NCBI RefSeq assembly: GCF_022414595.1 | Contig: NZ_JADWYO010000001.1 | Coordinates: forward strand, 1-64,000 | From: Streptomyces sp. MUM 203J | GTDB taxonomy: Bacteria > Actinomycetota > Actinomycetes > Streptomycetales > Streptomycetaceae | Direction of reading: 5' to 3' | DNA length: 64,000 nt | Shown here: positions 15,355 to 25,604 of the stretch, in pieces | Layout: the number at the start of each line of letters is the position of its first letter | Position numbering within the stretch: the stretch's first letter is position 1 | Made by a program: the position numbers and the translations under genes | The notes under the pieces: generated by a model | Told to the model about the DNA's origin: nothing | Seen by the model: only the letters and a program-made list of their open reading frames with translations | Databases searched by the model: none

Positions 15355-16986
15355 TCAGCCCATGTGCGGGTAGCCGTACTCGGTCGGCGGGACCAGCGTC
15401 TCCTTGATGGCGCGGGTCAGCGTCCAGCGCATCAGGTTCTGCGGGGCGCCCGCCTTGTCGTTCGTACCGGACGCGCGGCCACCGCCGAAGGGCTGCTGGC
15501 CGACGACGGCGCCGGTCGACTTGTCGTTGATGTAGAAGTTGCCGGCCGCGTAGCGCAGCTTGTCCATCGTGTACCGGGCGGCGGCGCGGTCGTTGGCGAT
15601 GACCGCGCCGGTCAGCGCGTAGGCCGAGACGGACTCCATCTGCTCCAGCATGGCGTCGTACTGGTCGTCCTCGTACACGTACACCGCCAGGAACGGGCCG
15701 AAGTACTCGGTCGTGAAGACCTCGTTCGACGGGTCGGTGCACTCGACGACGGTCGGGCGGACGAAGTAGCCCACCGAGTCGTCGTACGTGCCGCCGGCGA
15801 CGACGGTGCAGGTCGGGTCGGCCTTGGCCCGGTCGATCGCGGCCTTGTTCTTGGCGAACGCGCGGTCGTCGATGACGGCGCCGATGAAGTTCGACAGGTC
15901 GGACACGTCGCCCATCCTGATGCCGTCGACCTCGGCCGCGAACTCCTCCTTGAAGCCGGAGTTCCAGATGGAGGCCGGGATGTACGCGCGCGAGCTCGCG
16001 GAGCACTTCTGGCCCTGGAACTCGAAGGAGCCGCGGGTCAGCGCGGTCTTAAGGACGGCGCGGTCGGCGCTCGGGTGCGCGACGACGAAGTCCTTGCCGC
16101 CCGTCTCGCCGACGATCCGCGGGTAGGAGCGGTACTTCTCGATGTTGGCACCGACGGTCTTCCACAGGTGCTGGAAGGTCTTCGTCGAACCGGTGAAGTG
16201 GATGCCGGCGAGCATCGGGTGGTTCAGGGCCACCTCGGAGACGGCGATGCCGTCGCCCGTCACCAGGTTGATGACGCCCTTCGGCAGCCCGGCCTCCTCC
16301 AGCAGCTCCATGAGCAGCACGGCGGCGTGGGTCTGCGTCGGGGACGGCTTCCAGACCACCACGTTGCCCATGAGGGCGGGGGCGGTGGGGAGGTTGCCGG
16401 CGATCGCGGTGAAGTTGAACGGCGTGATCGCGTAGACGAAGCCCTCGAGCGGGCGGTGGTCGAGGCGGTTCCAGACGCCCGGGGAGTTCGCCGGCGGCTG
16501 CTCGGCCAGCAGGTCACGGGCGTACTTGACGTTGAAGCGCCAGAAGTCGATCAGCTCGCACGGGGTGTCGATCTCGGCCTGCTGGGCGGTCTTCGACTGG
16601 CCGAGCATGGTGGAGGCGGCCAGCGTCTCGCGCCACGGGCCCGACAGCAGGTCGGCGGCGCGCAGGAAGATCGCGGCGCGGTCGTCGAAGGACATCGCGC
16701 GCCAGCCGGGCGCGGCGGCCAGGGCCGCGTCGACGGCGTCCTGGGCGTCCTCCCGGGTGGCACCGACGAACGTGCCGATGACGGCCTGGTGGTTGTGCGG
16801 CTGCACGACGTTCACCCGCTCGCCGCGGCCCATGCGCTTGACGCCGTTGATGGTCATGGGCAGGTCGATGGGGTTCTCGGCCAGCTCCTTGAGCTTGGCC
16901 TCCAGCCGTGCGCGCTCCGCAGAACCGGGGGCGTAGCCGTGCACCGGCTCGTTGACCGGGGCGGGGACCTGGGTCACAGCGTCCAT
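15355..16986 (-). CDS. pruA: L-glutamate gamma-semialdehyde (1-pyrroline-5-carboxylate) dehydrogenase
   Basis: A 543-residue aldehyde dehydrogenase of the PruA type. The N-terminal extension and AITPFNFTAIAGNLPTAPAL are typical, and the nucleotide-binding region includes FTGSTKTFQHLW. The general base Glu is in VGETGGKDFVV, and the nucleophilic Cys lies near residue 323 in FQGQKCSASSRAYIP. It oxidises glutamate semialdehyde to glutamate with NAD, the second step of proline breakdown. The start ATG at 16986 follows GGAGCTAGGT. It is 170 bases downstream of the proline dehydrogenase gene and probably shares its promoter. The two activities are separate genes here, not a PutA fusion. Confidence 0.96.
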   Translation of the reverse strand: MDAVTQVPAPVNEPVHGYAPGSAERARLEAKLKELAENPIDLPMTINGVKRMGRGERVNVVQPHNHQAVIGTFVGATREDAQDAVDAALAAAPGWRAMSFDDRAAIFLRAADLLSGPWRETLAASTMLGQSKTAQQAEIDTPCELIDFWRFNVKYARDLLAEQPPANSPGVWNRLDHRPLEGFVYAITPFNFTAIAGNLPTAPALMGNVVVWKPSPTQTHAAVLLMELLEEAGLPKGVINLVTGDGIAVSEVALNHPMLAGIHFTGSTKTFQHLWKTVGANIEKYRSYPRIVGETGGKDFVVAHPSADRAVLKTALTRGSFEFQGQKCSASSRAYIPASIWNSGFKEEFAAEVDGIRMGDVSDLSNFIGAVIDDRAFAKNKAAIDRAKADPTCTVVAGGTYDDSVGYFVRPTVVECTDPSNEVFTTEYFGPFLAVYVYEDDQYDAMLEQMESVSAYALTGAVIANDRAAARYTMDKLRYAAGNFYINDKSTGAVVGQQPFGGGRASGTNDKAGAPQNLMRWTLTRAIKETLVPPTEYGYPHMG

Positions 16987-17155
16987 GGTTTACCTAGCTC
17001 CTTCAGTGAGGGGTGGGCTCTGCCCTGGGGTTCTGGGGTTTCCGGGGTTCTCGGGGGGCCAGGGGTACGGCCCCTCGGGGTTCGCCTTCCCTGATCCGGC
17101 CCTTTCGACCACGGATCGGGGGCTCGGGTTCGCGGGTGCGGACCGCCGGGCGGGC

Positions 17156-18082
17156 TCAGTTCCTGGTGATCATGCTCCGCGCGAAGAACAGCAGGTTCGC
17201 CGGCTTCTCCGCGAGCCTGCGCATGAAGTACCCGTACCAGTCCGTCCCGTACGCCGTGTAGACGCGCATCCGGTGGCCCTCCGCGGCCAGCCGGGTCTGC
17301 TCCTCGCCACGGATGCCGTACAGCATCTGGAACTCGTACTCGTCCAGTTTGCGCCCGGCGCGGCGCGCCAGCTCCTGGCCGATGGCGATGAGCCGCGGGT
17401 CGTGCGAGCCGATCATCGGGTAGCCCTCGCCCGCCATCAGGATCTTCAGGATGCGGACGTACGCCTTGTCGATCTCGGCCTTGTCCTGGTACGCGACGGA
17501 GGCAGGCTCCTTGTACGCGCCCTTCACCAGGCGGACACGGCTGCCGTTCGCGGCGAGGCGGCGGGCGTCCTCCTCGGTGCGGAAGAGGTACGACTGGATG
17601 ACGCAGCCGGTCTGCGGGAAGTCCTTCCGCAGTTCCTCGTGGATGGCGAACATCGAGTCGAGGGTCGTGTGGTCCTCGGCGTCCAGCGTGACCGTCGTGC
17701 CGATCGCGGCGGCGGCCTCGACGACCGGACGGACGTTCGCGAGGGCCAGCTCGTGGCCGCCCTCCAGCGCCTGGCCGAACATGGAGAGCTTGACCGACAT
17801 CTCGGCGCCCTCCTCCAGGCGCAGCGGCCTGAGCCGCTCGATCAGCTCCAGATAGGCGTCGCGGGCGGCGGAGGCCTGCTCGGGGGTGGTGATGTCCTCC
17901 CCCACCACGTCCAGCGTGATCTCCAGGCCCTTGTCGGCCAGCTCCGTCACGATGGGGATGACCTGGTCGACCGTCTCACCCGGGATGAACCGGTCGACGA
18001 CCGGCTTGGTCACCGGGGCCGCGGACACCAGGCGGCGCATCTTGTCGCTGCGCGACGCGGCGAGGATCACGGGACCCAGCAC
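17156..18082 (-). CDS. Proline dehydrogenase
   Basis: A 308-residue monofunctional flavoenzyme with a TIM-barrel PRODH domain. VTLDAEDHTTLDS, the QSYLFRTEEDARRLAANGSRVRLVKGAYKEP region and the C-terminal YGTDWYGYFMRRLAEKPAN (the substrate-binding R-R helix) are family marks. It oxidises proline to pyrroline-5-carboxylate and passes electrons to the quinone pool. I chose the GTG at 18082 because GGAGG stands five bases upstream and the product then begins VLGPVILAASRSD. The earlier ATGs at 18094 and 18157 have poorer signals. It is divergent from the PucR-type regulator gene, with two related palindromes between them. Confidence 0.94.
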   Translation of the reverse strand: MLGPVILAASRSDKMRRLVSAAPVTKPVVDRFIPGETVDQVIPIVTELADKGLEITLDVVGEDITTPEQASAARDAYLELIERLRPLRLEEGAEMSVKLSMFGQALEGGHELALANVRPVVEAAAAIGTTVTLDAEDHTTLDSMFAIHEELRKDFPQTGCVIQSYLFRTEEDARRLAANGSRVRLVKGAYKEPASVAYQDKAEIDKAYVRILKILMAGEGYPMIGSHDPRLIAIGQELARRAGRKLDEYEFQMLYGIRGEEQTRLAAEGHRMRVYTAYGTDWYGYFMRRLAEKPANLLFFARSMITRN

Positions 18083-18193
18083 GGGCACCTCCATGAACGG
18101 GAGAACTAGCAGGAAGAGGCTGGAAACCGACGTACCGGAAACAGCACGGGGAACCACCGTGAAACCTAAGGATCAGGCCAGACCGCGGCCAGC

Positions 18194-18239
18194 GACAGGT
18201 GTCACGGGTCCGTGCCGCGGATCTCAGACATCTGTCTGA
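18194..18239. promoter_or_regulatory. Twin operator-like palindromes between proline dehydrogenase and the PucR gene
   Basis: TCAGACA-TC-TGTCTGA (18224-18239) is a perfect 16-bp inverted repeat ending 21 bases before the regulator start. A second, shorter GACA-N2-TGTC element lies at 18194-18203. The shared GACA-N2-TGTC cores are 33 bp apart, close to three helical turns, as expected for two dimers bound on the same face. They sit in the divergent promoter region, so control of both genes by the PucR-type protein is plausible. Confidence 0.55.
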
Positions 18240-18260
18240 AGCCAGTGGGACAATGGGCGG

Positions 18261-19439
18261 GTGAAGGGCGATTACCAGGAGCTGGTCGACGAGATCTCGG
18301 CGCTGCTGGGCGCCCCGGCGACGCTGGAGGACCGGGACTTCGGGCTGATCGCCTTCGGGGCGCACGACAGCGAGGACGACTCGGCGATGGACCCGGTCCG
18401 TACGCGGTCGATCCTGACCCGGAAGTCCACCCCGGCGGTCCGGGCGTGGTTCGAGAGCTTCGGCATCGCGCGGGCGACCGGGCCGGTGCGCATTCCGGCC
18501 ACGCCGGAAGCCGGGGTGCACCGGGACCGGCTCTGTCTCCCCGTAAGGCACCGGGGCGTCGCCCTGGGGTACGTCTGGCTGCTGGACGCCGAGCCGGGGC
18601 CCGGGCCCGAGCGGCTGGCGGCGGCGATGGAGGTGGCGTCCCGGGTCGGGGCGCTGCTGGCCGAGGAGAAGCGGGCGGGCTCCGACCTGTCACGGGAGCT
18701 GCGGGCGGCGCTGACGGCGGAGCGCGACTGGCAGTACGACATGGCGCTGGCGGCGCTGCGGGAGGCGCTGGGCCCGGACGCGGAGGGCCTGCACGCGCTG
18801 GTGTGCGTGCTGCCCTGGCCGGACGCCGAGGGACCCTCGGTACGGGCGGTTCCGGGCGCGGCGGCCCTGTGCGCGGTGCCGTGGCGGAAGGGTCAGGCGC
18901 TGGGCGCGCTGGTACGGCTCCGCTCGGCGGGCGCGCTGTCCCCGGTGCTGGCGGCGGGGGCGCGGCTGCGCGGCGTGGCCGGACCGGGCGCGGCGGCCGG
19001 GGTGGCCGAGCCGCGGCGGGGCCTGGCGGAGCTGGCGGTGGCGTGGGGGGAGGCGCTGGGCGCGGCGCGGGCGGCGCGGGCGGAGCCGGAACGGGGGCCG
19101 GTGGCCACCTGGTCGGGCATCGGGCCGTACCGGCTGCTGACGGCCCTGCCGGGGGAGGAGACGGAGGGCGGGCCCGTCGTGCCGGGCGGCCCGGGGGCGA
19201 CCGCCCCGGACCCGGCGGTCCGTCTGCTGCTCGGCCCGGCGCACAGCGAACTGGCCCGGACGGCGGAGGTGTTCCTCGACTGCGCGGGCCAGGCGAGCCG
19301 CACCGCCCAGGCGCTCGGCATCCACCGCCAGACCCTCTACTACCGCCTGTCCCGCGTGGAGCAGTTGACCGGCCTGGATCTGGACTCGGGCGAGGACCGG
19401 CTGCTGCTGCACATGGCGCTGAAAGCCCGTCGCCTCTGA
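18261..19439 (+). CDS. PucR-family transcriptional regulator, probable proline-utilisation activator
   Basis: A 392-residue regulator starting at GTG 18261. The N-terminal third is a sensory domain ([20 protein letters not shown]), the middle is a GGDEF-like/PucR linker, and the C-terminus is the PucR HTH ([20 protein letters not shown], then [17 protein letters not shown]), ending 14 residues later. PucR proteins usually activate divergent catabolic genes in response to substrate. The gene is divergent from proline dehydrogenase/pruA with palindromes between them, which argues for proline as inducer. Effector and mode of action are inferred from context. Confidence 0.88.
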   Translation: MKGDYQELVDEISALLGAPATLEDRDFGLIAFGAHDSEDDSAMDPVRTRSILTRKSTPAVRAWFESFGIARATGPVRIPATPEAGVHRDRLCLPVRHRGVALGYVWLLDAEPGPGPERLAAAMEVASRVGALLAEEKRAGSDLSRELRAALTAERDWQYDMALAALREALGPDAEGLHALVCVLPWPDAEGPSVRAVPGAAALCAVPWRKGQALGALVRLRSAGALSPVLAAGARLRGVAGPGAAAGVAEPRRGLAELAVAWGEALGAARAARAEPERGPVATWSGIGPYRLLTALPGEETEGGPVVPGGPGATAPDPAVRLLLGPAHSELARTAEVFLDCAGQASRTAQALGIHRQTLYYRLSRVEQLTGLDLDSGEDRLLLHMALKARRL

Positions 19440-19487
19440 GTACTCCTGCTCAGGCGCGTCTCGGCGCCGACCGCCAGACTCGCGAGC

Positions 19488-19892
19488 ATGGTCGACACCG
19501 GGAGAGACAGCGCCGCCGACATCGCACTGGCGATCGGGATGTTCGTCGCGGAGGCGGCCGCTCTGGCCCTTGCCTGGTACTGCGTCGGCATCTCGGCGTG
19601 GGCCGACGGCAAGAACGGGACCACGCCGGAGGGGCTCTCCTACGACGGGATGCTGATGGTCGCCGCCGGTGTCGTCGCCGCCGTCGCCCTTGTGGTCGCC
19701 GTCCGCTCGGCGCGCGGACGGCTGTGGGTGACCGTCTGGTCCCAGGGGCTGGTGGGCTGCCTGCTGGCCGTGGGAGTGCTTGGTTTCGCCGAGTACACCG
19801 AGCGGCAGGCTCCGCCGCCCCCGCCGGAACCATATGTGCGGGACATGCCGCCGTGCCGGAGCGGAACAGACTGCTCCGAGAGCGGTGGCTGA
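19488..19892 (+). CDS. Small membrane protein, unknown function
   Basis: A 134-residue protein with three or more hydrophobic helices: IALAIGMFVAEAAALALAWY, MLMVAAGVVAAVALVVAV and GLVGCLLAVGVLGF. It has a short N-terminal cytoplasmic stretch and a hydrophilic C-terminal tail containing a run of five prolines and two late cysteines. It follows the PucR regulator on the same strand after 48 bases. No family is recognised. Confidence 0.7.
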   Translation: MVDTGRDSAADIALAIGMFVAEAAALALAWYCVGISAWADGKNGTTPEGLSYDGMLMVAAGVVAAVALVVAVRSARGRLWVTVWSQGLVGCLLAVGVLGFAEYTERQAPPPPPEPYVRDMPPCRSGTDCSESGG

Positions 19893-19968
19893 GGCCCCGT
19901 GGCCGGACATGGCGGTGCCCCCACCCGCACCGTGGCGGATGAGGGCAGCTGCGACAAGCCCCGCCGTG

Positions 19969-21558
19969 TCAGGCCAGGTTGACCGAACGGGCGGAGGTGG
20001 CGCCCACCTCGGCGGCCAGGTCCGTCAGGACCTGCGCCGGGACCGTGTCGTCGACGGTCAGGACGGCCAGGGCCTCGCCGCCCTCCTCGGCACGGGCGAC
20101 CTGCATGCCCGCGATGTTGAGGCCCGCCTCGCCCAGGATGCGGCCGACCGTGCCGACGACGCCCGGGCGGTCCTCGTAGCGCAGGACGACCATGTGGTCG
20201 GCCAGCGCGAGGTCCACGTCGTAGTCGCCCACGGCGACGATCTTCTGGATGTGCTTGGGGCCGACGAGCGTGCCGGACACCGCGATCTCCTCGCCGTCAC
20301 CGAGCGTGCCGCGCACGGTGATGACGTTGCGGTGGTCGGGAGACTCGCTGCTCGTGGTGAGCCGCACCTCGACGCCGCGCTCCTGCGCGAACAGCGGGGC
20401 GTTCACGTACGAGACGGTCTCGTCGACGACGTCCTCGAACACGCCCTTCAGGGCGGACAGCTCCAGCACCTTGACGTCGTGCTGGGTGATCTCGCCGTAC
20501 ACCTCGACGTCCAGCCGCACCGCGACCTCGCCCGCCAGCGCGGTGAAGATCCGGCCGAGGCGCTCGGCCAGCGGCAGGCCCGGCTTGACGTCCTCCGCGA
20601 TGACGCCGCCCTGGACGTTGACCGCGTCCGGGACCAGCTCGCCCGCGAGGGCCAGGCGGACGGAGCGGGCGACCGCGATACCGGCCTTCTCCTGGGCCTC
20701 GTCCGTGGAGGCACCCAGGTGCGGGGTGCACACGACCTGGTCGAACTGGAACAGCGGGGAGTCGGTGCAGGGCTCCTTGGCGTACACGTCGAGGCCCGCG
20801 CCCGCGACCCGGCCCTCCTTGAGCGCCGAGTACAGCGCCTCCTCGTCGACGATGCCGCCGCGTGCGGCGTTGACGATGCGGACGGTCGGCTTGACCTTGT
20901 GGAGCGCCTCGTCACCGATGAGGCCCAGGGTCTCGGGAGTCTTCGGCAGGTGGACGGTGATGAAGTCGGAGACCTCGAGCAGCTCGTCCAGTGTCAGCAG
21001 CTTGACGCCCATCTGGGCGGCGCGGGCCGGCTGCACGTACGGGTCGTAGGCGACGACCTTCATGCCGAACGCGGACATCCGCTGGGCGACCAGGACGCCG
21101 ATGCGGCCGAGGCCGACGACGCCCAGGGTCTTCTCGCTCAGCTCGACGCCCGTGTACTTGCTGCGCTTCCACTCGCTGTTCTTGAGAGCGGTGTTGGCCT
21201 GCGGGATGTTGCGGGCGGTGGCGATGAGCAGACCGCAGGCGAGTTCGGCGGCGGTGACGATGTTGGAGGTCGGCGCGTTGACGACCATCACACCGGCCTT
21301 GGTGGCGGCGGACACGTCGACGTTGTCGAGGCCGACGCCCGCGCGGGCGACGACCTTCAGCCTGTTCGCGGCGGCGATCGCCTCGGCGTCGACCTTGGTG
21401 GCCGAGCGGACCAGGATCGCGTCGACGTCCGCGATGGCCGGAAGCAGTTCGTCGCGGTTCGCGCCGTTGCAGTGCCGGATCTCGAAGTCGGGGCCGAGCG
21501 CGTCGACGGTGGCGGGCGACAGCTCTTCGGCGATGAGTACGACGGGTTTCGAGCTCAC
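19969..21558 (-). CDS. serA: D-3-phosphoglycerate dehydrogenase
   Basis: A 529-residue, long-type SerA. The NAD-binding Rossmann motif is VGLGRIGVLVAQRM. Catalytic residues are in VNAARGGIVDEEALYSAL (Arg), the following Glu, and VVCTPHLGAST (His). The allosteric-substrate-binding domain is followed by a C-terminal ACT domain of about 75 residues (HMVVLRYEDRPGVVGTVGRI) that typically binds serine for feedback inhibition. It is the first step of serine synthesis from 3-phosphoglycerate. The start is GTG at 21558. The gene is monocistronic, about 280 bases downstream of ilvC, with the ilvBNC terminator between them. Confidence 0.96.
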   Translation of the reverse strand: MSSKPVVLIAEELSPATVDALGPDFEIRHCNGANRDELLPAIADVDAILVRSATKVDAEAIAAANRLKVVARAGVGLDNVDVSAATKAGVMVVNAPTSNIVTAAELACGLLIATARNIPQANTALKNSEWKRSKYTGVELSEKTLGVVGLGRIGVLVAQRMSAFGMKVVAYDPYVQPARAAQMGVKLLTLDELLEVSDFITVHLPKTPETLGLIGDEALHKVKPTVRIVNAARGGIVDEEALYSALKEGRVAGAGLDVYAKEPCTDSPLFQFDQVVCTPHLGASTDEAQEKAGIAVARSVRLALAGELVPDAVNVQGGVIAEDVKPGLPLAERLGRIFTALAGEVAVRLDVEVYGEITQHDVKVLELSALKGVFEDVVDETVSYVNAPLFAQERGVEVRLTTSSESPDHRNVITVRGTLGDGEEIAVSGTLVGPKHIQKIVAVGDYDVDLALADHMVVLRYEDRPGVVGTVGRILGEAGLNIAGMQVARAEEGGEALAVLTVDDTVPAQVLTDLAAEVGATSARSVNLA

Positions 21559-21799
21559 GTGAGGTCCTCACAAGTCCAGTGCGGACGGCCGTCCCGACGG
21601 CCGCAGGCGGTGGAGGGGGCTTGCCGCGTGGAAGACGCACGACGCTGTGAGCCTGAACGCGTACGGGTGTGCAGTGCCGCGCCCAGTCTAGTAGCGGCAA
21701 GCAGGGATATCTGCGCCTGGTCGGCAGGATCACCCGCACGGGGCTGGACGCGGTGGACAAGCGTGCGCAAGCCGCCGCGCGGGTGACCGCGCACGACGC

Positions 21800-21830
21800 G
21801 GCGGGGCCGGGCATCGCGCCCGGCCCCGCC
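21800..21830 (-). terminator. Terminator of the ilvBNC operon
   Basis: GGCGGGGCCGGGC (21800-21812) and GCCCGGCCCCGCC (21818-21830) form a perfect 13-bp stem with a 5-base loop, 10 bases beyond the ilvC stop. Confidence 0.8.
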
Positions 21831-21840
21831 CTCACGAGGC

Positions 21841-23486
<1,646 letters not shown>

Positions 23487-23506
23487 GTTCGGAACTCGGC
23501 TCTCTC

Positions 23507-25363
23507 TCAGTCTTCTTCGCTGTCGCCGAAGTCGGGGCGGACGTCCCGGGCGGCCATGATCTCGTCGTTGGAGGTGCCGGCCGCGACCATCGGCCACACC
23601 ATGGCGTCCTCGTGGACGATGAAGTCGACGACCACCGGGCGGTCGGTGATGGCGTTGGCCTCCGCGATGACCTTGTCGAGGTCCTCGGGGCGCTCGCAGC
23701 GCAGTGCGACACAGCCCATGGCCTCGGACAGCTTCACGAAGTCCGGGATGCGGGTGCCGGCGCTGGGCTCCCTGCCGGTGGCCTCGGGGCCGGAGTGCAG
23801 GACCGTGTTGGAGTAGCGCTGGTTGTAGAACAGGGTCTGCCACTGGCGGACCATGCCGAGGGCGCCGTTGTTGATGATGGCGACCTTGATCGGGATGTTG
23901 TTGAGGGCACAGGTGACCAGTTCCTGGTTGGTCATCTGGAAGCAGCCGTCGCCGTCGATGGCCCAGACCGTGCTGCCGGGCATGCCGGCCTTGGCGCCCA
24001 TGGCGGCGGGGACGGCGTAGCCCATGGTTCCCGCGCCGCCGGAGTTGAGCCAGGTGGCGGGCCGCTCGTAGTCGATGTAGTGGGCCGCCCACATCTGGTG
24101 CTGGCCGACGCCCGCAGCGAAGATCGTGCCCTCGGGGGCGAGTTGGCCGATGCGCTGGATGACCTGCTGCGGGGCGAGAGTGCCGTTCTCGGGCTGTTCG
24201 TAGCCGAGCGGGTAGGTCTCGCGCCAGCGGTTGAGGTCCTTCCACCAGGCGGCGTAGTCGCCCTTGTGGCCGGCCGTGTGCTCGGCCTGGACGGCCTGGA
24301 CCAGGTCCGCGACGACCTCACGGGCGTCGCCGACGATCGGGACGTCGGCGGCGCGGTTCTTGCCGATCTCGGCCGGGTCGATGTCGGCGTGGACGATCTT
24401 CGCGTACGGGGCGAAGCTGTCCAGCTTGCCGGTGACCCGGTCGTCGAAGCGGGCGCCGAGGGCGACGATGAGGTCGGCCTTCTGGAGCGCCGTGACGGCC
24501 GTGACGGCTCCGTGCATGCCGGGCATGCCGACGTGCAGCGGGTGGGTGTCGGGGAAGGCCCCGAGGGCCATCAGCGTGGTCGTGACGGGAGCGCCGGTGA
24601 GCTCGGCCAGGACCTTCAGCTCGGCGGTGGCACCGGCCTTGAGGACGCCGCCGCCGACGTACAGGACGGGGCGCTTGGCCTGGGTGATCAGCTTGGCGGC
24701 CTCGCGGATCTGCTTGGCGTGCGGCTTGGTGACCGGGCGGTAGCCGGGCAGGTCGGTCTGCGGGGGCCAGCTGAACGTGGTCCTCGCCTGCAGGGCGTCC
24801 TTGGAGATGTCGACGAGGACCGGGCCGGGACGGCCGGTGGAGGCGATGTGGAAGGCCTCCGCGATGGTGCGCGGGATGTCGTCCGCGTCGGTGACCAGGA
24901 AGTTGTGCTTGGTGATCGGCATGGTGATGCCGCAGATGTCGGCTTCCTGGAAGGCATCGGTGCCGATCGCCTTGGAGGAGACCTGGCCGGTGATGGCGAC
25001 CATCGGGACGGAGTCCATGTGGGCGTCCGCGATGGGCGTGACCAGGTTGGTGGCACCGGGACCCGAGGTGGCCATGCAGACGCCGACCTTGCCGGTGGCC
25101 TGGGCGTAGCCGGTGGCGGCGTGCCCGGCTCCCTGCTCGTGGCGCACCAGGACGTGGCGGACCCGGGTGGAGTCCATCATCGGGTCGTACGCGGGGAGGA
25201 TCGCACCGCCGGGGATGCCGAACACGGTGTCGGCTCCGACTTCCTCGAGAGAACGGATGAGGGACTGGGCGCCCGTGACGTGCTCAGGGGTGGCGGAAGG
25301 CTGCGGTCCGCCGCTGCGGGGCCGCGGCTGCGGGTGGTGGGCCCCGGTGGCCTGCTCGGTCAT
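23507..25363 (-). CDS. ilvB: Acetolactate synthase large (catalytic) subunit
   Basis: A 618-residue ThDP-dependent enzyme. [18 protein letters not shown] opens the PYR domain, the activating Glu is in [16 protein letters not shown], and ThDP/Mg binding is in [19 protein letters not shown]. It makes acetolactate or acetohydroxybutyrate from pyruvate and 2-oxobutyrate. A hydrophilic N-terminal extension of about 35 residues is typical of actinomycete proteins. I prefer ATG 25363, because GAAGAGA then lies at normal distance; ATG 25369 two codons upstream is possible. The gene lies behind a leader peptide and attenuator. Confidence 0.96.
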   Translation of the reverse strand: MTEQATGAHHPQPRPRSGGPQPSATPEHVTGAQSLIRSLEEVGADTVFGIPGGAILPAYDPMMDSTRVRHVLVRHEQGAGHAATGYAQATGKVGVCMATSGPGATNLVTPIADAHMDSVPMVAITGQVSSKAIGTDAFQEADICGITMPITKHNFLVTDADDIPRTIAEAFHIASTGRPGPVLVDISKDALQARTTFSWPPQTDLPGYRPVTKPHAKQIREAAKLITQAKRPVLYVGGGVLKAGATAELKVLAELTGAPVTTTLMALGAFPDTHPLHVGMPGMHGAVTAVTALQKADLIVALGARFDDRVTGKLDSFAPYAKIVHADIDPAEIGKNRAADVPIVGDAREVVADLVQAVQAEHTAGHKGDYAAWWKDLNRWRETYPLGYEQPENGTLAPQQVIQRIGQLAPEGTIFAAGVGQHQMWAAHYIDYERPATWLNSGGAGTMGYAVPAAMGAKAGMPGSTVWAIDGDGCFQMTNQELVTCALNNIPIKVAIINNGALGMVRQWQTLFYNQRYSNTVLHSGPEATGREPSAGTRIPDFVKLSEAMGCVALRCERPEDLDKVIAEANAITDRPVVVDFIVHEDAMVWPMVAAGTSNDEIMAARDVRPDFGDSEED

Positions 25364-25454
25364 CGTCATTCTCTTCTCGAAGCTGAGGGTGTGGGCGAGA
25401 GTTTCGGCGGGTCTGTCAGCGTGTGTCGGGTTTACTCCGAGGCGCCGGTGCAAC

Positions 25455-25488
25455 AAAAAACCCCTCGTGCCGTGAGGCAAGCGAGGGG
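25455..25488 (-). terminator. ilvB attenuator terminator
   Basis: On the minus strand CCCCTCG (25488-25482), a 14-base loop and CGAGGGG (25467-25461) form the stem, followed by six T residues (25460-25455). It lies 41 bases past the leader-peptide stop and about 90 bases before ilvB, the classical layout of ribosome-mediated attenuation. Confidence 0.85.
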
Positions 25489-25529
25489 AGCGCGCCGGTG
25501 TGGGTCCGCAGGGCCATGTGGGGACCTGC

Positions 25530-25571
25530 TCAGCCGACGCGCTTTCCAAGTACGAGAATTCGGGTGCGCAT
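25530..25571 (-). CDS. ilvL: ilvB leader peptide [13 protein letters not shown]
   Basis: A 13-residue peptide gene with ATG at 25571 and TGA at 25530-25532, preceded by GGAGGG at suitable spacing. It contains consecutive Ile-Leu-Val-Leu codons, one for each of the three branched-chain amino acids. With the downstream hairpin and T-run this is the known type of actinobacterial ilvB leader: when charged branched-chain tRNAs are scarce the ribosome stalls on ILVL and the terminator does not form. The leader starts only 34 bases after the end of the upstream GGDEF gene. Confidence 0.85.
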   Translation of the reverse strand: MRTRILVLGKRVG

Positions 25572-25604
25572 GGCAATGACCCTCCACCCGGCGCACTGTC
25601 AGTG

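Noticed and set aside
19780..21786. 668-codon plus-strand frame opposite serA
   Set aside because: Antisense to serA, which is certain from motifs on the minus strand.
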